From: Methanotrichaceae archaeon
GTDB taxonomy: Archaea; Halobacteriota; Methanosarcinia; Methanotrichales; Methanotrichaceae
Assembly: GCA_013329455.1 (NCBI GenBank)
Contig: DUKF01000256.1
Span: 1 to 6,542 of the forward strand
Direction of reading: 5' to 3'
Length of the DNA: 6,542 nt
The position numbers were made by a program, and so were the translations under genes. Positions within the stretch are counted from its first letter, which is position 1. Every line of letters starts with the position of its first letter. This document shows positions 4,364 to 6,542 of the stretch, piece by piece. A model generated the notes under the pieces. That model was not told the origin of the DNA and made no database searches. It worked only from the letters and a program-made list of their open reading frames with translations.

Positions 4364-6439
4364 ATGTCCATGCCCATCAAAAATGTCTTCCTCAGCTCAA
4401 CGGCCAGAGATCTGAAAGAGTACCGAGAGGCGGCTTACAAGGCCATCGAGGGCTTGGACGGCTACCACTGCGTCCGCATGGAGGACTTCGGCGCGCGGGA
4501 TTATGAATCAGATGAGTTCTGTTGTGCCAGGGTCGACGAGTGCGATTTATTCGTGGGCATAGTCGGGCACCTCTACGGAAGCTGCCCAACCGGTTCTAAT
4601 CAATCGTATACGGAGCGGGAGTACGAGTCGGCTGTTGAAGCTGGAAAGCCCAGGCTGATGTTCGTAGCTCCCAGGGATTTTCCCGTGCCTGCAGACCTCA
4701 TCGAATCGGATGAAAAGCGCAAAAAGCAGAAGGCATTTCGAGAACGTGTCAGCAAAGATCGGATGCGCGCTGATTTCAAATCTCCGGATAATCTCGCATT
4801 ACGTGTCGCGCAAGCTATCCCAAATAAAGAGAATCCAGAGATAGAGATAGAAAAACGTGCTTCTAATGTACCCTTCCAGGCACCACACTTGCCTGAGCAT
4901 TTCATCCTCCGGACTGAAAAAAGAGAGGAATTAAAGCGCCGCCTATTAGCCAACAGTTCTGATCGGCCAGGCGTACTGGTGGTCAGCGCCCTTCATGGCC
5001 CCGGAGGAATTGGAAAGACGGTCCTGGCATCAAGCCTCGCTCACGATCCGGAAGTAAGGAAACGGTTTTCTGATGGCGTTCTTTGGACCACTCTGGGCCA
5101 AGAGCCGCAGATTCTTTCTCTATTGAATGATTTGATCAGGGAAATTGGAGATCACGAACTGCCAACGTCTGAGGCAGCGTCGGCACACCTGAGAAGCCTT
5201 TTGCATGACCGAGCTGTTCTTCTGGTGGTGGACGACGCCTGGGAACCGGAACATGTCAAGCCTTTCTTGGTGGGCGGACCTAACTCTCACATCCTCGTCA
5301 CAACCCGTCGAGCTTTTGTGGCCGATGAGGCGGATGCTGAGCTTTATGAACTGGACGAGATGACTTCGGATCAATCCTTGGATCTTTTCTCATCACGGCT
5401 TGGTCGTCCAATAACTGAGGCAGAACGAGATGATGCACGTCTTGTGGCAGAGCTGGTTGGGCATCTTCCACTGGCGTTGGTACTCGCAGCTGAGCGGATA
5501 AGGCGAAAAGTCTCCTGGAAGGATCTGAAGGATGCATTGGAGAAAGAAATCTCGTTTTTGGAGGGGCCGAGGCGTCGCAGAACAGGAGAGACGCGCCTTA
5601 AGGCCTGTTTGAACTTGAGCTTTAAGGCACTGTATGAAGATGATGAAGACGCTTGGCGAGCTTTTGTCTGGCGGGGGATATTGCCAGAAGACGTCAAAAT
5701 AACAGCACCCATGGCGGCTAAGCTTTGGGATTTAGACGACGAGACTGAGGCAGAGGATCTGCTGGAACTGTTCTGGGATGAAGCTCTCCTCATCCACGAT
5801 AAGAAGGCCCGGTTTGAAGAAGAATACGAAAACTTCTATCGAATGCATGATCTGTTGCACGAACGTGCAGTTCGCTTCGTGAAGTCTCCAATAACGCCCC
5901 AAAAGGAGGATGACCTTCCTGGGTTGGGGCTGGATCTTCAAGCGGCTCATTCTCTCCTTCTGGATCGATACCGAGAAAAGATAGCTGATAGCAGCGGATG
6001 GCACACTCTTCCAGACGACAACTATGTTCATGCTCATCTAGTCTGGCATATGGAAAAAGCCAACAGAATCGGAGAGATTCATGCATTGCTGCGGGAAGAG
6101 ACGCCTGAAGGGATGAATGGTTGGTATCAGACCCGGTATCGTTTGGGCCAAATAGGCGGATTCATCGAAGACGTTGAACGCGCCTGGGAGTTATCCGAGA
6201 AAGAGGAGAAATTGGGGATGGTGATCCGCTACGCACTCGAAACAGCCTCTTTTAACAGCTTGTCTGAAAACATCCCGCCAAAGCTAGTCGCTCGACTGGT
6301 CGAATTCGAAATATGGACCTTAGACCAAGGTCTTACATATGCGATGCATCAAAATCCAAGATCTTATTGGTACGATAATTATTTTGAATTGAATACCCCG
6401 CAGCTTGCTGCGGTTGGGATGGTCAAGAAAACGACTTAA
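4364..6439 (+). CDS. STAND NTPase with DUF4062 and NB-ARC domains, C-terminally shortened
   Basis: The 691-residue product begins with a DUF4062 domain (about 4-105: KNVFLSSTARDLKEYREA, then CDLFVGIVGHLYG and YTEREYESA). An NB-ARC core follows: Walker A GPGGIGKT (212-219), Walker B LLVVDDAW (286-293), TTR (313-315), GHLPLAL (366-372), a winged-helix region (about 410-490) and an MHD motif in YRMHDLL (492-498). These are the residues needed for ATP binding, switching and hydrolysis in Apaf-1/plant-NLR-like STAND proteins. A helical region to about residue 660 resembles the start of the HEAT-like sensor repeats I recall in relatives, but the protein stops early, and its last 20 or so residues are encoded across a palindrome at 6398-6413. 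It is probably a cytoplasmic signalling or defence switch, possibly defective in ligand sensing. ATG 4370 is an alternative start. Codon use is GC-rich for the first 45 codons, then more mixed. No partner gene is in the window. Confidence 0.88.
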   Translation: MSMPIKNVFLSSTARDLKEYREAAYKAIEGLDGYHCVRMEDFGARDYESDEFCCARVDECDLFVGIVGHLYGSCPTGSNQSYTEREYESAVEAGKPRLMFVAPRDFPVPADLIESDEKRKKQKAFRERVSKDRMRADFKSPDNLALRVAQAIPNKENPEIEIEKRASNVPFQAPHLPEHFILRTEKREELKRRLLANSSDRPGVLVVSALHGPGGIGKTVLASSLAHDPEVRKRFSDGVLWTTLGQEPQILSLLNDLIREIGDHELPTSEAASAHLRSLLHDRAVLLVVDDAWEPEHVKPFLVGGPNSHILVTTRRAFVADEADAELYELDEMTSDQSLDLFSSRLGRPITEAERDDARLVAELVGHLPLALVLAAERIRRKVSWKDLKDALEKEISFLEGPRRRRTGETRLKACLNLSFKALYEDDEDAWRAFVWRGILPEDVKITAPMAAKLWDLDDETEAEDLLELFWDEALLIHDKKARFEEEYENFYRMHDLLHERAVRFVKSPITPQKEDDLPGLGLDLQAAHSLLLDRYREKIADSSGWHTLPDDNYVHAHLVWHMEKANRIGEIHALLREETPEGMNGWYQTRYRLGQIGGFIEDVERAWELSEKEEKLGMVIRYALETASFNSLSENIPPKLVARLVEFEIWTLDQGLTYAMHQNPRSYWYDNYFELNTPQLAAVGMVKKTT
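6398..6413. repeat. Palindrome resembling a dispersed repetitive element
   Basis: CCGCAG-CTTG-CTGCGG is a perfect six-base-pair stem with a four-base loop, preceded by GAATAC. From memory, the wider sequence AATACCCCGCAGCTTGCTGC is a common dispersed repeat in bacterial and archaeal genomes that often shows up in short hypothetical proteins as NTPQLAAG or IPRSLLRG. Here it is translated as NTPQLAAV within the last codons of the STAND gene. The right arm departs from the usual longer palindrome after CTGCGG (TT instead of GG). The palindrome is seen directly; the family identity is recollection only. Confidence 0.55.
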
Positions 6440-6542
6440 GGATTGTTGCGTATTCTGTATGGATGATCGAGCTGAGAAAAGCGAGTCATTGCGCATATAA
6501 AATTCGTTATCATATGGTTTTTTGTGTCAAATATAGGCGAAA
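6440..6542. other. Gene-free 3' edge with TATA-like box and T-run
   Basis: No reading frame of note is seen in these 103 bases. CATATAAAA at 6494-6502 resembles a TATA box and could serve a gene beyond the window. TTTTTT at 6518-6523 could terminate STAND transcription. Both are weak calls. Confidence 0.35.

Noticed and set aside
4150..4506. 118-residue + strand frame over the pseudogene and STAND start
   Set aside because: It is out of frame with both the pseudogene fragment and the STAND protein, and its sequence is Arg/Gly-rich shadow translation.
1..6542. CRISPR array, tRNA, rRNA or transposase gene
   Set aside because: No regularly spaced repeats, no tRNA-like cloverleaf, no rRNA sequence and no transposase motif were seen on either strand.

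Overview
The window reads as chromosomal DNA from a methanogenic archaeon, most likely in the Methanosarcinales (a Methanothrix/Methanosaeta-type genome is a reasonable guess, inferred from gene content and not proven). The pointers are a NifB that ends right after its core with no NifX-like extension, a ferredoxin-type protein of a style common in methanogens, TATA-like boxes about 25 bases before likely transcript starts, T-rich terminators, and a GC-rich backbone interrupted by AT-rich stretches.

Left part (1-1918, GC-rich, ordinary): the 3' two thirds of nifB (+), a convergent small cupin gene (-), and, divergent from the cupin, a 260-residue ferredoxin-like protein (+). The ferredoxin keeps all four cysteines needed for one [4Fe-4S] cluster and lacks two of the four for the other.

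Middle part (about 1919-4076, AT-rich, accessory): a 376-base gene-free AT-rich leader, a radical SAM/SPASM enzyme with all signature cysteines, then a 162-residue cysteine-free protein with a striking Trp/Pro-rich segment, and a T-rich terminator. This two-gene unit is the best candidate for an undescribed system: a peptide- or protein-modifying radical SAM enzyme with its substrate. The unit is bracketed by direct repeats of about 138 bp (1781-1918 and 4077-4214, about 91% identical). The left repeat is the 3' end of the intact ferredoxin gene. The right repeat is an orphan 3' end of a paralogous copy, now a pseudogene fragment.

Right part (4216-6542): a 691-residue STAND NTPase with an N-terminal DUF4062 domain, a complete NB-ARC core (Walker A, Walker B, TTR, GxP, MHD) and a short helical C-terminus. 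The reading frame ends by running through a palindrome that resembles a widely dispersed repeat, so the usual repeat-rich sensor region appears to be missing. Such proteins are candidates for signalling or anti-phage defence. The last 103 bases hold no gene, only a T-run and a possible TATA box.

The nif-associated and ferredoxin genes are host housekeeping or metabolism. The radical SAM pair and the STAND gene look like independent accessory additions at one variable locus.
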